A DNA stretch of 64,000 nt from Synechococcus sp. WH 7805 (GCF_000153285.1 NZ_CH724168.1:1784681-1848680); one strand, 5' to 3'; counted from the first letter of the stretch, positions 37,239-47,745 are shown. The notes: a model not told the origin generated them from the letters alone. Made by a program: numbers and translations.

Positions 37239-40175
37239 ATGACCCTGCTCGATCAGCGGACGGCGGCCTCGAAGACTGTTCAACCAATTTCTCCCTTCGT
37301 CCGTCGCCACATCGGACCTGAGCCCCAGGCTGTGGACCAGATGTTGCAAGCCCTTGGATTTGCAGATCTCGACGCCTTCATCCAAGCGGTTGTTCCAGGT
37401 GACATCCTCGATCCAGAGCCGCCTTGTGCGGATCTCCCCGAGGGAGTCGATGAAGCTCCTGCCTTGGCTGAATTGCGAACGATTGCCAGTTGCAATCAGC
37501 TGAGCCGTTCCCTGATCGGCCTTGGTTATTTCGAGACGGTCACACCGGCTCTGATTCAGCGCCAAGTTCTAGAAAATCCATCCTGGTACACCGCTTACAC
37601 CCCTTACCAGGCGGAGATCGCCCAAGGGCGCCTGGAGGCGCTGCTGAATTTTCAGACTCTCATCAGCGAGCTGACGGGACTGCCGATCGCCAATGCGTCT
37701 CTGCTCGATGAGGCCACGGCCGCCGCTGAGGCCATGTCGATGAGCTTTGGCGTATGCAAACGCGAGGGGGCAAACCGCTTTCTGGTTGATGCTGCTGTTT
37801 TGCCGCAAACCTTGGCGGTTCTGCGCACCCGCTGCGAGCCCATCGGAGTGCAGCTGGACGTTGCTGAACCGGAGGCCTTCCGCTGGGGGGATGACGTTTT
37901 TGGGGTCTTGCTCCAACTTCCCGGACGTTGCGGGCGGCTTTGGGATCCTCGTGCCTGCATAGAACGTGCCCACACCCATGGTGCGCTGGTCACCGTTTCG
38001 GTGGATCCACTCGCGCAGGTGCTCTTAGAGCCCGTGGGCGCACTCGGTGCGGACATTGCAGTGGGTAGTGCCCAGCGCTTTGGGGTTCCGATGGGTGGGG
38101 GCGGACCCCACGCAGCGTTCTTCGCCACCCGAGATGCTTACCGCCGTCAGGTGCCTGGCCGGCTGGTGGGTCAGTCCCGCGATGCCGAGGGGCGTCCTGC
38201 CCTACGGCTGGCCTTGCAAACCCGTGAGCAGCACATCCGCCGGGACAAAGCCACTAGCAACATCTGCACCGCTCAGGTTCTGCTCGCCGTGATGGCGTCC
38301 TTCTACGCCATCCATCACGGCCCCGAGGGTCTTGAGACCATCGCCAACCGGATTGTGATGTTGCGCTCTCGTCTGGAGCTGGGGTTGGCTGCGCTCGGTT
38401 TCCCTGTGCCAGGTGGCGTTCGCTTCGACAGTGTCGACGTGCATTGCCCCCAGGCTCCACTCGTCCATCGTCTGGCTGCTCGCGAGGGTTACAACCTGAG
38501 AGTGCTGCCCGACGGTGTGCCGGCGGACGAAGCCCATGGTTTTGGCATCAGCCTTGATGAGCTCAGTGATGAGGCCGAGATTCAGAGCTTGCTCTCCATC
38601 TGCGCAGAGGTTGTTCAGACGGTTCCACCTGTGTCTTCGCAGCCATCGTCTCCAGCGGAGGTGATGGCTGGGGTGCCTTTGCGTCAGCGTCCCTGGCTTC
38701 AGCAGAGCGTGTTCCATCGCTATCGCAGCGAAACCGAATTGATGCGCTACATCCAGCGCCTCGTCAGCAAGGATCTGTCGTTAGTGCACGGCATGATCCC
38801 GTTGGGGAGCTGCACGATGAAGCTCAACGCGGCGGCCGAACTAGCCCCTGTGAGTTGGCGTGAGTTCGCTGCGGTCCACCCCTTTGCTCCCGTGGCGCAA
38901 CAGGAGGGGTTCCAGGCGTTGATCCGTGATCTGGAGCGTTGGCTTGCCGCTCTGACGGGCTTCGCCGGAGTTTCACTGCAGCCCAATGCCGGATCCCAGG
39001 GGGAGTATGCCGGTCTGTTGGTGATCCGGGCCTGGCATCGTTCCCGCGGGGAGGCCCAGCGGGATGTGTGCCTCATTCCCACCAGCGCCCATGGCACCAA
39101 TCCCGCCAGTGCGGTGATGGCTGGACTGCGTGTGGTGGCCGTGGCCTGTGATGAGGAAGGCAATGTGGATGTGGGGGACCTGCGATCCAAAGCCAGGGAG
39201 CACGCTGATGTGCTGGCTGCACTGATGGTGACCTATCCCTCAACCCATGGTGTGTTCGAAACCCGGATTCGAGAGATCTGCTCTCTGGTTCATGAGCATG
39301 GCGGCCAGGTGTATCTCGATGGCGCCAACCTCAATGCCCAGGTGGGGTTGTGCCGCCCCGGTGCCTTCGGCGCCGATGTCTGCCATCTGAATCTGCACAA
39401 AACTTTCTGCATTCCCCACGGTGGAGGTGGCCCCGGGGTGGGTCCGATCGGGGTTGCTGCTCATCTCCAGCCTTTTCTGCCGGGCCATCCGCTGATGCCG
39501 TGCGGAGGCAATCAGCCGATTTCATCAGTGTCAGCGGCGGCCTGGGGCAGTGCTGGAATCCTGCCGATCAGCTGGATGTATCTGCGCATGATGGGTGCTG
39601 AAGGGTTGCGCACCGCTACGGCGGTGGCTCTGTTGTCGGCTAACTACCTGGCCCATCGCTTGCATGCGCACTATCCCGTGCTGTTTCGGGGTGAAGGAGG
39701 TCTGGTGGCCCATGAATGCATTCTTGACCTGCGCGGACTCAAACGCAGCGCAGGGCTGGAGGTGGATGATCTCGCCAAGCGTCTGATGGATTACGGCTTT
39801 CATGCCCCCACCGTGAGTTGGCCTGTGGCCGGCACCGTGATGGTGGAGCCCACAGAGAGCGAAAGCCTGGAAGAACTCGATCGTTTCTGTGACGCCATGA
39901 TTGCCATCCGGGAGGAGGTGTCCCGCATTGAGAGCGGAGAGAGCGATCGTGACAACAATCCCCTGAAACGCTCACCCCACACCCTGGCAGCCGTGACAGA
40001 CGACCACTGGGAGAGGCCCTACTCGCGTCAAGAGGCAGCTTTCCCCTTGCCTGGCCAGCAACAGAACAAGTTCTGGCCGGCCGTAGCCCGCATTGACAAT
40101 GCTTTTGGAGATCGCAACCTGATCTGCACCTGCCCGAGCGTGGCCGAGCTGGCTGAATCGCTCCCAGTGCGATAA
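37239..40175 (+). CDS. gcvP: Glycine dehydrogenase (decarboxylating), P protein
   Basis: A single-chain P protein of 978 residues, PLP-dependent, releasing CO2 from glycine and loading the H protein. The N half has the conserved RHIGP opening and the C half has GSCTMKLNA, and the PLP Lys is K721 in [17 protein letters not shown]. Full length with no lesions. It pairs with gcvH just upstream, giving a photorespiratory gcvHP unit. Confidence 0.97.
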   Translation: MTLLDQRTAASKTVQPISPFVRRHIGPEPQAVDQMLQALGFADLDAFIQAVVPGDILDPEPPCADLPEGVDEAPALAELRTIASCNQLSRSLIGLGYFETVTPALIQRQVLENPSWYTAYTPYQAEIAQGRLEALLNFQTLISELTGLPIANASLLDEATAAAEAMSMSFGVCKREGANRFLVDAAVLPQTLAVLRTRCEPIGVQLDVAEPEAFRWGDDVFGVLLQLPGRCGRLWDPRACIERAHTHGALVTVSVDPLAQVLLEPVGALGADIAVGSAQRFGVPMGGGGPHAAFFATRDAYRRQVPGRLVGQSRDAEGRPALRLALQTREQHIRRDKATSNICTAQVLLAVMASFYAIHHGPEGLETIANRIVMLRSRLELGLAALGFPVPGGVRFDSVDVHCPQAPLVHRLAAREGYNLRVLPDGVPADEAHGFGISLDELSDEAEIQSLLSICAEVVQTVPPVSSQPSSPAEVMAGVPLRQRPWLQQSVFHRYRSETELMRYIQRLVSKDLSLVHGMIPLGSCTMKLNAAAELAPVSWREFAAVHPFAPVAQQEGFQALIRDLERWLAALTGFAGVSLQPNAGSQGEYAGLLVIRAWHRSRGEAQRDVCLIPTSAHGTNPASAVMAGLRVVAVACDEEGNVDVGDLRSKAREHADVLAALMVTYPSTHGVFETRIREICSLVHEHGGQVYLDGANLNAQVGLCRPGAFGADVCHLNLHKTFCIPHGGGGPGVGPIGVAAHLQPFLPGHPLMPCGGNQPISSVSAAAWGSAGILPISWMYLRMMGAEGLRTATAVALLSANYLAHRLHAHYPVLFRGEGGLVAHECILDLRGLKRSAGLEVDDLAKRLMDYGFHAPTVSWPVAGTVMVEPTESESLEELDRFCDAMIAIREEVSRIESGESDRDNNPLKRSPHTLAAVTDDHWERPYSRQEAAFPLPGQQQNKFWPAVARIDNAFGDRNLICTCPSVAELAESLPVR

Positions 40176-40185
40176 ATTTTCACTG

Positions 40186-40210
40186 AAATCGAAAATTAAA
40201 CGTTCGATTT
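40186..40210 (+). terminator. Probable terminator after gcvP
   Basis: An 8-bp AT-rich stem, 40186-40193 (AAATCGAA) with 40203-40210 (TTCGATTT), is followed by TTG and TTTG. It starts 10 bp after the gcvP stop. The stem is weak in GC but the place and the T-rich tail fit. Confidence 0.5.
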
Positions 40211-40272
40211 TTGTTTGTGCAAATGGTTTGATCACCACACTGCACAGCATCGCGTCGCATTTAAGGGGATTC

Positions 40273-40533
40273 ATGATCAGCGACACACCCAACGGGTCAT
40301 CGTCATCCACCCAGGATGGGGATGGTCTCCAGCTTCCTGAAATTCCTGAATGCCTCGAGGCAGCGTTTGGTCGAGGTCACACACTGCCTATTGAAGGCAC
40401 CAATGTGTTGCGCGTTCCGTTTGGCGTGCGCCAAGCCCGTCGTCAGCGTCCTCAGCGCCCAGAACGTTGGGCCACTTTAGTGATCCCTTTCCAGCCCCAG
40501 GGTTCACCGACACCGCCTCCTCAGGCCGCCTGA
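40273..40533 (+). CDS. Hypothetical protein (86 aa)
   Basis: ATG 40273 has a good ribosome-binding site (AAGGGG) at about 7 bp. The start MISDTPNGSSSSTQDGDG is disordered, followed by LPEIPECLEAAFGRGHTLPI, then FGVRQARRQRPQRPERWATL and a Pro-rich tail. No domain is recognised. It is convergent with the next gene, with a 6-bp gap. Confidence 0.6.
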   Translation: MISDTPNGSSSSTQDGDGLQLPEIPECLEAAFGRGHTLPIEGTNVLRVPFGVRQARRQRPQRPERWATLVIPFQPQGSPTPPPQAA

Positions 40534-40539
40534 GCGACT

Positions 40540-40746
40540 TCAGGCAATTGAAAGCAGGCTCCTTTCCTGCTGAAGCCTCCAATCCACCAGTGCCTTGACA
40601 TCCTCCAGCGAGCAGGTGGGTGTGCGGAATGGGAGCAGTTTCATCGGGCTGCGTTCTGGTCGGACCAGCCAGCTGTGGTTGCGTTGTTGCAGCAGAACGA
40701 ACCCGCGGTAACGAACCGCGTATTGATGCTCTTCTTGGAATCCCAT
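40540..40746 (-). CDS. Hypothetical protein (68 aa)
   Basis: The start is chosen at ATG 40746 (MGFQEEHQYAVRYRGF). The frame reads like a compact alpha/beta protein: YAVRYRGFVLLQQRNHSWLV, RSPMKLLPFRTPTCSLEDV and a final helix ALVDWRLQQERSLL. The composition fits small conserved proteins of picocyanobacteria. No function known. Confidence 0.6.
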   Translation of the reverse strand: MGFQEEHQYAVRYRGFVLLQQRNHSWLVRPERSPMKLLPFRTPTCSLEDVKALVDWRLQQERSLLSIA

Positions 40747-41408
40747 TCTCGAGGGGATAGCGTGTGGTGACGCTGCCATTTCAGGGCACAACATGTGGGG
40801 TGTGTGCGAATTACTGATTCTCTTCGGGATCGGGTTTCGATTTGTTTATCGCATCGGCGTTGTGTTGCTCTCGAGGCAGTTGATTGCAGGTTTTTTGATT
40901 AAGTACCGGTAATCAATGTGCTTCCTTCTGCCTGGAATCTCAAAGGCACTGTGTCGATGAAGGCCCTACACCTGGTGTCTTGGTCAGGGGCATGCTGATC
41001 CGCCAATGGGGTGGTGTGAATCCGCCAGAGTTACTTTCTTTTCAAGTTCTTCATCATGGCTGCTCGACTCAGGGCAGGTTGGTTTGAACATGGTGATCGT
41101 CATGCCGAGGATGATCACGGCCGCTCCCAGCAGTCCGATCAGTGGTCCTGGTGCTGTTCACCGGCCCATGCTGATTGTGCTTAATGATCGTGATGATTGA
41201 TACCAGAGGTATTGCGAAACAACGATCATCAGAGCGGCACATCGAAGCATGATCAACGAAAAGAACCCTTGCTGAGGGGCGCAAACTGTTGAAAACCAAG
41301 AAGTGACCCGGTAACAACAAAGAACAGCTGCAGTTGAACTTGCATCGATGCCATGGAGCGCGACACCAGCACCGCGATCTGAGGAGAGATCAACCCCTCT
41401 CATTGCCA
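40747..41408. other. 660-bp region with no strong gene
   Basis: The region between two minus-strand genes has a raised A+T content near 40800-40920. The only frame with protein-like sequence is a minus-strand stretch, 40984-41118 (listed separately). Other frames are short and overlap it. No RNA gene or clear terminator was recognised. The pirin gene ends at 41409, so part of this may be its 3' untranslated sequence. Confidence 0.4.
40984..41118 (-). CDS. Possible small membrane protein (44 aa)
   Basis: Starting at GTG 41118 the frame encodes a hydrophobic start (VIILGMTITMF), then KPTCPESSSHDEELEKKV and a hydrophilic end. Hydrophobic, protein-like sequence (PLIGLLGAA) also precedes the GTG in frame after a stop codon, so an earlier non-ATG start is possible. 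There is no convincing ribosome-binding site. Weak support. Confidence 0.25.
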   Translation of the reverse strand: MIILGMTITMFKPTCPESSSHDEELEKKVTLADSHHPIGGSACP

Positions 41409-42158
41409 TCACTGCAGTGCGAACAGCAGCACATCGCTGTTTTCGCTGTGGCTTTGCAGGATCTTGAGATCGGACGATGATCCCTTGAATCCCAGACCGT
41501 CGCCTTTGTGCAAGCGGATGCTTGCTGCCGATGGTCGCGTCAGCTCAATCTCGCCCTCAATCATCTGGATCCAACCGCGTTCGATGGATTGGGCAGGCCA
41601 CTGCAGTTCCTGATCAGCACTGGGCTGAGCGCGCCAAACGCTCACTGGTCGTTCGATCGCCATCACCGAAGGGTCGTTCGGGGCCAGCAGGGGTGTCCAG
41701 GTGCTGGATCCGATGCTGAATGTTCGCTGTTCGTAGGCCGGTGAGAGTCCTTCTGCGCTGGGCTCGATCCAGATCTGCAGCAGTCGGCAGGCCTCGTGAC
41801 CTTCATTCATCTCGGAGTGAACGATGCCGGTGCCGGCACTCATGCGCTGAACATCGCCTGCGTTGATCACGCCGCTGTTGCCCATCGAATCCCGATGGTT
41901 CAACTGGCCCTGGATCATCACCGTGATGATTTCCATATCGCGATGCGGGTGCATGCCGAAGCCCCGACCTGCAGCAATCGTGTCGTCGTTGATCACTCGC
42001 AGGGGGCCAAAGCCCATCCAGTCAGGGGAGTAGTGGCCTGCGAAGGAGAAGCTGTGCCAGGACTCGAGCCAGTCGTGGTGGCTGTGGAAGCGTTCTTCGG
42101 CGCGGCGCAGCAGCACATCGGGGATGCGATCGGCTGGAGGTGAAACCGGTTCACGCAT
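41409..42158 (-). CDS. Pirin family protein
   Basis: 249 residues with a bicupin layout. The N-terminal cupin shows metal ligands in GMHPHRDMEIITVM and GTGIVHSEMNEG, and the SWHSFSFAGHY opening (pirin signature). Bacterial pirins such as YhhW have quercetinase activity, while others bind regulatory partners; which applies here is unknown. It is the last gene of a minus-strand group with the FMN reductase (24-bp gap). Confidence 0.9.
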   Translation of the reverse strand: MREPVSPPADRIPDVLLRRAEERFHSHHDWLESWHSFSFAGHYSPDWMGFGPLRVINDDTIAAGRGFGMHPHRDMEIITVMIQGQLNHRDSMGNSGVINAGDVQRMSAGTGIVHSEMNEGHEACRLLQIWIEPSAEGLSPAYEQRTFSIGSSTWTPLLAPNDPSVMAIERPVSVWRAQPSADQELQWPAQSIERGWIQMIEGEIELTRPSAASIRLHKGDGLGFKGSSSDLKILQSHSENSDVLLFALQ

Positions 42159-42182
42159 GGGGGGAATGAAGGAATCGATCGC

Positions 42183-42710
42183 TCAGAGGCTCAGTGGTGC
42201 CATCTGCATCAGCCGGTTCAGCAGATCCTGCAGGGAGCTGTCCTGGGGAGGACGGTTCTGGTTGCCTGCCAGGGTGCGGCCTACAACCTGGGCACCGAGA
42301 TGGGTGAGCTGGGTGCGCAGCACCATCAGCAGTTCGATGCCAGGGCCTCCGGAAAAGCTAGCCATGGCCACGGGACGACCGTTGAACAGGGAACGGAAAT
42401 CGTCCCCCTGCACCGACAGCCAGGCAATGGCGCTGGTGAGTACCGGGGGAATGGACCCGTTGTATTCGGGGGCGCAGATCACCCAGCGCGGGGCTCCCAT
42501 CAGTTGCTCATGCAGGGGACGCACACCATCGGGGATGCCTGCTTCCTTCACCCGTGGGGTGAACAGCGGCAGATCCAGGGTGGTGAGGTCCAGCAGGTCA
42601 GCGGACTTGCCTTGCGCTTTGGCTTCGTCGACAAAACGCTGCGCCAGCTTGAGGTTCTCGCCATTGCTGGCGGCGATCACCAGAACGTCTGGGTTGCTGG
42701 CGGTGCTCAT
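42183..42710 (-). CDS. NADPH-dependent FMN reductase family protein
   Basis: The start is taken at ATG 42710 (MSTASNPDVLVIAAS), giving 175 residues. Flavodoxin-like signatures: phosphate loop AASNGENLKLAQRF, then ICAPEYNGSIPPVLTSAIAW, the classic NAD(P)H-FMN reductase motif. It may feed electrons to flavodiiron or other redox partners; it lies between pirin and the flv1/flv3 operon on the same strand, 74 bp after flv1. Confidence 0.85.
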   Translation of the reverse strand: MSTASNPDVLVIAASNGENLKLAQRFVDEAKAQGKSADLLDLTTLDLPLFTPRVKEAGIPDGVRPLHEQLMGAPRWVICAPEYNGSIPPVLTSAIAWLSVQGDDFRSLFNGRPVAMASFSGGPGIELLMVLRTQLTHLGAQVVGRTLAGNQNRPPQDSSLQDLLNRLMQMAPLSL

Positions 42711-42784
42711 GACCGGATGATCCGTTGAAAACACTGCATTTTGTCGGGTTTTGCCAAGGCCTGCCCGATGTCATCCAGCCAGGC

Positions 42785-44614
42785 TCAGTAGTTGGCGCCA
42801 CTACGGCGATGGTGCACGGCTGTGTTGGCTTCACTGTCAAACAGGCCCCCATGGAGAACTTCCGCATACACAAGCCAGTGATCGCCGCATTCCATCCGTT
42901 GCTTCACCTCGCCTTCCATCCAGGCCAGGGCCTCAGGTAGCAGTGGTTGCTCGGAGGGACTCGACTGCAGGTCCAATCCATTAAACCGGTCGGCCCCGGG
43001 TTCGAAGGGTTGGAGGAACTGCTTCATCGGCCCACTCTCCCGACCTTCCGCCAGCACGTTGAGGGCAAAGCGATCACCTTTGTGAAGCAAGGCCTCCACA
43101 GCCCGATCTTTGGCGACCGCCACGGTGATTCCCGGAGGCGCAAAGCTGGCCTGACTCACCCAGCTCGCCACCATGGCGCCACTGAGGGAGCCCTTGCGCG
43201 TCGTCAGCACGCAAAGGGAGCCCACCACGCGTCCGAGGGCCAGCACTGCCGGGTCACTGCGACTCTCACGCAGACCACCACCACCGCGCCGCTGTTGTTT
43301 GCGCTGTTCCTGGCGCAGGGAACGGCCGAAGCGCGTTCCGGTTTCTTCAAGGGTGCGCACGGTGGCCGCGTCAGGACTGAATTTGATCCGAATTGGCTCG
43401 AAGGCGAAACGAAATCCACCGTCCTTGAGCTTGGTTTCCAGGAGGTCGATTGCTTCGCCGCTCCAGCCGAAGCTGCCGAACACACCAACGGGCTTGCTGC
43501 GGTCTCCTTCAGCCAGCAGGGTGCCGAGGGCCGAGACGATCGGCGTGGGGGCGTGACCTCCCAGCGTGGGGGAGCCGATCAGCAAGCCATCGGCCGTCTG
43601 AATCGTGCGCACCAGTTCATCCGCTGGGGTGAATTCGCAGTTCAGGCTTGTAACGCGTACCCCTGTTCGGCTGACGCCCTGGGCGAGGGCATCGGCGATG
43701 GCTGCGGTGTTGCCATAGGCGCTGGCAAAGAGAAGAGCGACCGAGAGCGAGGCCTGCTGTTGGCTTTCACCCCAGCGCCGGTAGTCGTTGAACAGACTCC
43801 GCCAGCTGGTGTCGATCGCCGGTCCATGGCCTGGGGCCACGGTGCGGATGTCCAGTTCCTCAAGGCGCTCTACCAGGGCATCCACCTGGCTGGCCATCGG
43901 CGCCATCAGGCAGTCGTAGAAATGACGGCGTTCCTCTTCGGTCTCGCTGCGGTTCAACTCGGCCCATTCCGATGTACAGATGTGGGCACTGAAGAGCTTG
44001 TCGCTCATCAGCAATCCGAGGGTCTCCTCAAAGGCCAGCAGTCCACCGGGCCAGCGAGGGGTCGGGGTTGGAAGCACATGCAGCTGATGACCGTGGCTCA
44101 CGGGGAGCGTCTGCTCCTGACGGATCACCTTGATCTCCGGTAGATCCGGCAGCGGTGGCTGGGGGCTCTCATCACCGGGGGCCTGTGGGCGGCGCAGGCT
44201 CCACAACTCCCGCAGCAGCTTTGCTCCTGCATTGGAGGCCACCAGTTCCAGGCCGGAATAAGCCGAGACCAGATCCCTGAGCAGAGCTACGCGGTTGGGA
44301 TTCACATGACCCACCACCACCACCAGCTTGGACGCTGGATCTGGCAGAGTCTGCTGAAGTACCGGCAGAAAGACGGACGCGTAAGCCGCTCCCGGTGGGT
44401 GCACGAGAACGGCGGGTTGCGTGACTTCTGCGGTGTCCGGCCCCGCTGCAAAGAGGAAGCTGTTGGCCGTGCTTCCCCGTTCCAGGGCGTATTCCAGTTC
44501 AAACCGCGAGCGCTTGGGGCTTAGGCCGCGAAAACAGGTAAGACCCTCTGCGATCGGCAGTGTGATCATCTGTCGCTCCGCGCTGGCCGCTGCTGGAGAT
44601 ATGGAAGCGGTCAT
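42785..44614 (-). CDS. flv1: Flavodiiron protein Flv1-type (altered diiron site)
   Basis: 609 residues: beta-lactamase-like, flavodoxin-like and C-terminal flavin-reductase domains. In cyanobacteria Flv1 with Flv3 reduces O2 to water using photosystem I electrons (Mehler-like reaction). The iron-site motif HxExDH is replaced by HVNPNR (H103, N105, N107, R108), and the later ligands also differ (WPG stretch preceded by Arg instead of His; SDKLFSAH with Lys in place of Asp). This is the known Flv1 pattern, so catalysis likely resides in the Flv3 partner. It begins inside the flv3 stop codon (TGATG). Confidence 0.9.
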   Translation of the reverse strand: MTASISPAAASAERQMITLPIAEGLTCFRGLSPKRSRFELEYALERGSTANSFLFAAGPDTAEVTQPAVLVHPPGAAYASVFLPVLQQTLPDPASKLVVVVGHVNPNRVALLRDLVSAYSGLELVASNAGAKLLRELWSLRRPQAPGDESPQPPLPDLPEIKVIRQEQTLPVSHGHQLHVLPTPTPRWPGGLLAFEETLGLLMSDKLFSAHICTSEWAELNRSETEEERRHFYDCLMAPMASQVDALVERLEELDIRTVAPGHGPAIDTSWRSLFNDYRRWGESQQQASLSVALLFASAYGNTAAIADALAQGVSRTGVRVTSLNCEFTPADELVRTIQTADGLLIGSPTLGGHAPTPIVSALGTLLAEGDRSKPVGVFGSFGWSGEAIDLLETKLKDGGFRFAFEPIRIKFSPDAATVRTLEETGTRFGRSLRQEQRKQQRRGGGGLRESRSDPAVLALGRVVGSLCVLTTRKGSLSGAMVASWVSQASFAPPGITVAVAKDRAVEALLHKGDRFALNVLAEGRESGPMKQFLQPFEPGADRFNGLDLQSSPSEQPLLPEALAWMEGEVKQRMECGDHWLVYAEVLHGGLFDSEANTAVHHRRSGANY

Positions 44615-46368
44615 CAGTAGTGATTTCCTACTTTGCGGTGATGCACCGCTGTGGTGGCATCGGCATCGGCCACATTGCCTTGCTCCACCTCGGCGTAAAT
44701 GATCCAGTGGTCTGGACCTTCGAGCCGCTGCTCAACCCGGCACCCCAAGTAGGCCAGTGCATCACTGAGCACCGGTCCGCCTTGGGCCTCATGCTCAAGC
44801 AGATTCACCCCTGCAAACCGATCGGCTCCGGGTGGGAAGCGCTTGAGGAAATGCCGCATTAGTTGCTGGTGATTGTCTTCGCGCAGGATGTTGAGCACAA
44901 AGCGGTCACCGACCTGCATGAGCGCTTCGATGGCCCGGTCTTTGGCCACCGCCACGGTGATCCCCGGTGGCGAGAAGCTGGCCTGACTCACCCAGCTGGC
45001 CACCATGGCGCTGCGTCGCAGGCTTTCACCCTCCCCCTGGCTGGCGGTCACCACGTAGAGCCCACCGCTGAGACGGCCCAAGGCTTTGTCTAGATCACCA
45101 TCGAGACTTTTCATGGCCGCGATGGTTTTCTCCCGTGTGAGCAGTTGCCCGAGATCGGTCCCCGCTTCTTCGCAGCGTTGGTAATCCGCTCCTGAGGGGA
45201 GCTGACGGATCCGCAGGGGGGCAAAGGCGGTTTTCTGGCCCTGGGCCCTCAGCTGATCCGCCACAGCATCGATCGGCTCATCGTTGCCGCCGAAGGCGTC
45301 GTACACCCCCACCAGCTGCTTGCTGTGAAGGGCTGCCAGCAGGGTGCCAATGCTGCTCTGCAGCTCGGCATCCGGTTCTGCCGGCCAGGTGGGAACGACC
45401 ACGGCTTTGGCTTCCCCAACCAGAGCTGTCAGTTCCTGGGCATCGGTCGCGCGCAGATCGACGAGCTGAACCTGGGCGTCAGCTTTGCCGATGCCATGGG
45501 CGATCGCCTGACTGAGTCGGTCGCTGAAACCGTATTGACTCACATAACAGACCGCCGCATAACTGTCGCCCTTGCTGCGCTGGCTGCTCCACTCGCGGTA
45601 GTCATTGAGCCAGTGACTGAGGTGCTGACGCAGAAGCGGTCCGTGGCCCACAGCGATGGTGTTGATCGTCGGCAGTCCATCCATGCGTTTCATCGCTTGG
45701 AGCACGCTGCGAGCGTTGGGACCCATCAGGCATTCGTAGTAGAAGCGAAAGTCCGGTGCAATCGCACCGGGGTCACTGTCGAACAGCTCCTCCGAGCAGT
45801 AATGCAAGCCGAAGGCGTCACAGGTGTAGAGGATGCCGCTGCCGTGATCAAAGGAAAAGATCGTGTCGGGCCAATGCAGGTTGGGAGCGCTGAGAAACTC
45901 GAAGCGATGCTCCACCCCGCTCTCTGGGTTCGTTCCGAGATCCAGGCTGTCGCCACTTTTTACGGCACGGGAGCGAAACGGACGGTGCACTTGATCTTTC
46001 AGGAACTGAAGCGCCACCTTCGATCCCACAATTTCGATCTCGGGATTCAGATCAAGCAGATCACCGATCAGACCGGAGTGGTCAGGCTCCGTATGGCTCA
46101 CGATCAGATGATCGATGGCCTGCGGGTCGATTTGCTCCTGAAGCAGGGGAAGCCAGGTCTCCCGGAATTTGGCGTGACTGGTGTCGATCAGCGCCGTTCG
46201 CTCGCCACGCACCAGGAAGGCGTTGTAGGTGGTGCCGTTGCGAAGACCGAACTCGATGTCAAAGCGGCTGCGATCCCAGTCGAGGGAACGGATGGCTGTG
46301 CAGTCCGATGCGATGGTCTGGCACTGAAGGCTCAGACGTCCGGCGACGGCCTGGGTGGAGGCAGCCAT
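44614..46368 (-). CDS. flv3: Flavodiiron protein Flv3-type
   Basis: The start is ATG 46368 (MAASTQAVAGR), giving 584 residues; upstream in-frame sequence is not family-like. The diiron ligands are intact: HTEPDH (H92, E94, D96, H97), then LHWPDT, CDAFGLH and VGHGPL. Flavodoxin-like (VCYVSQYGFSDRL) and flavin-reductase (GLYVVTASQGEG, MVASWVSQASFSPPGI) domains follow. It forms the heteromer with Flv1 that protects photosystem I under changing light. Divergent from the NRAMP-type gene with a 72-bp gap. Confidence 0.93.
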   Translation of the reverse strand: MAASTQAVAGRLSLQCQTIASDCTAIRSLDWDRSRFDIEFGLRNGTTYNAFLVRGERTALIDTSHAKFRETWLPLLQEQIDPQAIDHLIVSHTEPDHSGLIGDLLDLNPEIEIVGSKVALQFLKDQVHRPFRSRAVKSGDSLDLGTNPESGVEHRFEFLSAPNLHWPDTIFSFDHGSGILYTCDAFGLHYCSEELFDSDPGAIAPDFRFYYECLMGPNARSVLQAMKRMDGLPTINTIAVGHGPLLRQHLSHWLNDYREWSSQRSKGDSYAAVCYVSQYGFSDRLSQAIAHGIGKADAQVQLVDLRATDAQELTALVGEAKAVVVPTWPAEPDAELQSSIGTLLAALHSKQLVGVYDAFGGNDEPIDAVADQLRAQGQKTAFAPLRIRQLPSGADYQRCEEAGTDLGQLLTREKTIAAMKSLDGDLDKALGRLSGGLYVVTASQGEGESLRRSAMVASWVSQASFSPPGITVAVAKDRAIEALMQVGDRFVLNILREDNHQQLMRHFLKRFPPGADRFAGVNLLEHEAQGGPVLSDALAYLGCRVEQRLEGPDHWIIYAEVEQGNVADADATTAVHHRKVGNHY

Positions 46369-46440
46369 GGCGGCAAACACGACGGTTCTCGACTGTAAGA
46401 ACTCCAGGTTGGAAGATGGCAAGCAGTGCGATTTGCTGTC

Positions 46441-47745
46441 ATGACCTCTAGCGCCGCTGCCGCGATCTCGGGATTGCGGCGCAGCATCGGTCCCGGGATC
46501 CTGCTTGCGGGGGCCTGCATCGGCGGATCCCACCTGATGTCGTCCACCACGGCAGGAGCCCGCTTCGGTTTTGCTCTGGTCGGTCTCATCCTGATCACGA
46601 ACCTGATCAAGTACCCCTTCCTCAGGGTGGGCAGTCGGTTCACCGCCGCGACCGGGCTGTCGCTGTTGGAGGGATTTCAGCAGCGCAACAGGACTTATCT
46701 GCCGGTGTATCTGCTGGTGAGTCTGTTCACCGGTACGTTCACGATCGCCGCGGTGAGTTTTGTTGCCGGGCTGTTGCTCACCAATGTGCCTGTCCTGGCC
46801 CAGGTCAATCCCTTTGCTTTGGCGATCGCCGTGCTCGCCGCCAGCGGTTTGATCCTGTTCATGGGCAAGTACAGGGCTCTCGATCGGCTCTCCAAGTTGC
46901 TGGTGGCTCTGCTCACCCTGCTCACGGGAGTGGCGGCCTTGTCTCTGTTACTGCGTGGTCCTGCTGGGGATGTGGCGTCCAGTTGGTTAGCGGCCGATCC
47001 GTCGCCCTGGCAGATGGCAGATCTCGGTTTTCTGATACCCCTGATGGGCTGGATGCCAGGACCTGTCGAGATGTGCGTGTGGCCTTCGCTCTGGATGTTT
47101 TCCCGGGCTCGTGACAGCCAGCACACCGCTTCGCTGCAGGAAGCAGAAGCGGATTTCAATCTCGGCTACGGCATCACGGTGCTCACGGCAGTCTTTTTCG
47201 TGATCCTGGGTGCATACACCATGTATGGAAGCGGCGACGGCCTCTTCCAGGGCAGTGGCGTTGCTTTTGCTCAGAACCTCATCCGTCTGTACACCGAGGC
47301 CATGGGTTCCTGGGCGGCCTGGATCATCATTCCAGCCGCTTTCGCTGCCATGTTCAGCACCACGCTCACCTGCCTGGATGCCTATCCCCGCAGCATCTCA
47401 GCGATTCAGGGGCTCTTGCTGGGTGTGGACCGTGGCGATGCGGCTCCCGGCCCCCAGAGTCGACGTATCGGTACCTGGATTCTGATGCATTTGCTGGCCG
47501 CTCTGGCGGCGCTGCTGTGGGCCTACAGCGGTGGCATCGGTGTGAAGGATTTTGTGTTCGGGGCGATGACGGGCAGCTTTCTCACGGCTCCGGTGTTCGC
47601 CTGGATGGCTATGGACACCATGAACTCTGAGCTTGTGGCACCAGACCACCGCGATGGTCCGTTGATGCGCGGCCTCAGTTGGTTTGGATTGGTGTTTCTG
47701 ATCGGTTTCAGCCTGCTCTTTCTCGGTTGGTCCCTGACGCGCTGA
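46441..47745 (+). CDS. NRAMP-type divalent metal transporter
   Basis: 434 residues from ATG 46441 (MTSSAAAAISG); a GTG 15 bp upstream is possible. Eleven or so hydrophobic segments. TM1 contains GPGILLAGACIGGSHLMSST, where canonical NRAMP has a DPGN-type motif, so the Asp/Asn metal ligands are altered; TM6 has MGWMPGPVEMCVWPSLW with a Met near the binding site. It therefore belongs to the wider NRAMP/APC group, and a role in Mn(II)/Fe(II) uptake is not assured. Ends at the bidirectional terminator 47756-47779. Confidence 0.82.
   Translation: MTSSAAAAISGLRRSIGPGILLAGACIGGSHLMSSTTAGARFGFALVGLILITNLIKYPFLRVGSRFTAATGLSLLEGFQQRNRTYLPVYLLVSLFTGTFTIAAVSFVAGLLLTNVPVLAQVNPFALAIAVLAASGLILFMGKYRALDRLSKLLVALLTLLTGVAALSLLLRGPAGDVASSWLAADPSPWQMADLGFLIPLMGWMPGPVEMCVWPSLWMFSRARDSQHTASLQEAEADFNLGYGITVLTAVFFVILGAYTMYGSGDGLFQGSGVAFAQNLIRLYTEAMGSWAAWIIIPAAFAAMFSTTLTCLDAYPRSISAIQGLLLGVDRGDAAPGPQSRRIGTWILMHLLAALAALLWAYSGGIGVKDFVFGAMTGSFLTAPVFAWMAMDTMNSELVAPDHRDGPLMRGLSWFGLVFLIGFSLLFLGWSLTR

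Noticed and set aside
42785..44614. Flv1 as a broken pseudogene because of lost iron ligands
   Set aside because: The same substitutions are characteristic of cyanobacterial Flv1, the frame is full length and it is coupled to an intact flv3.
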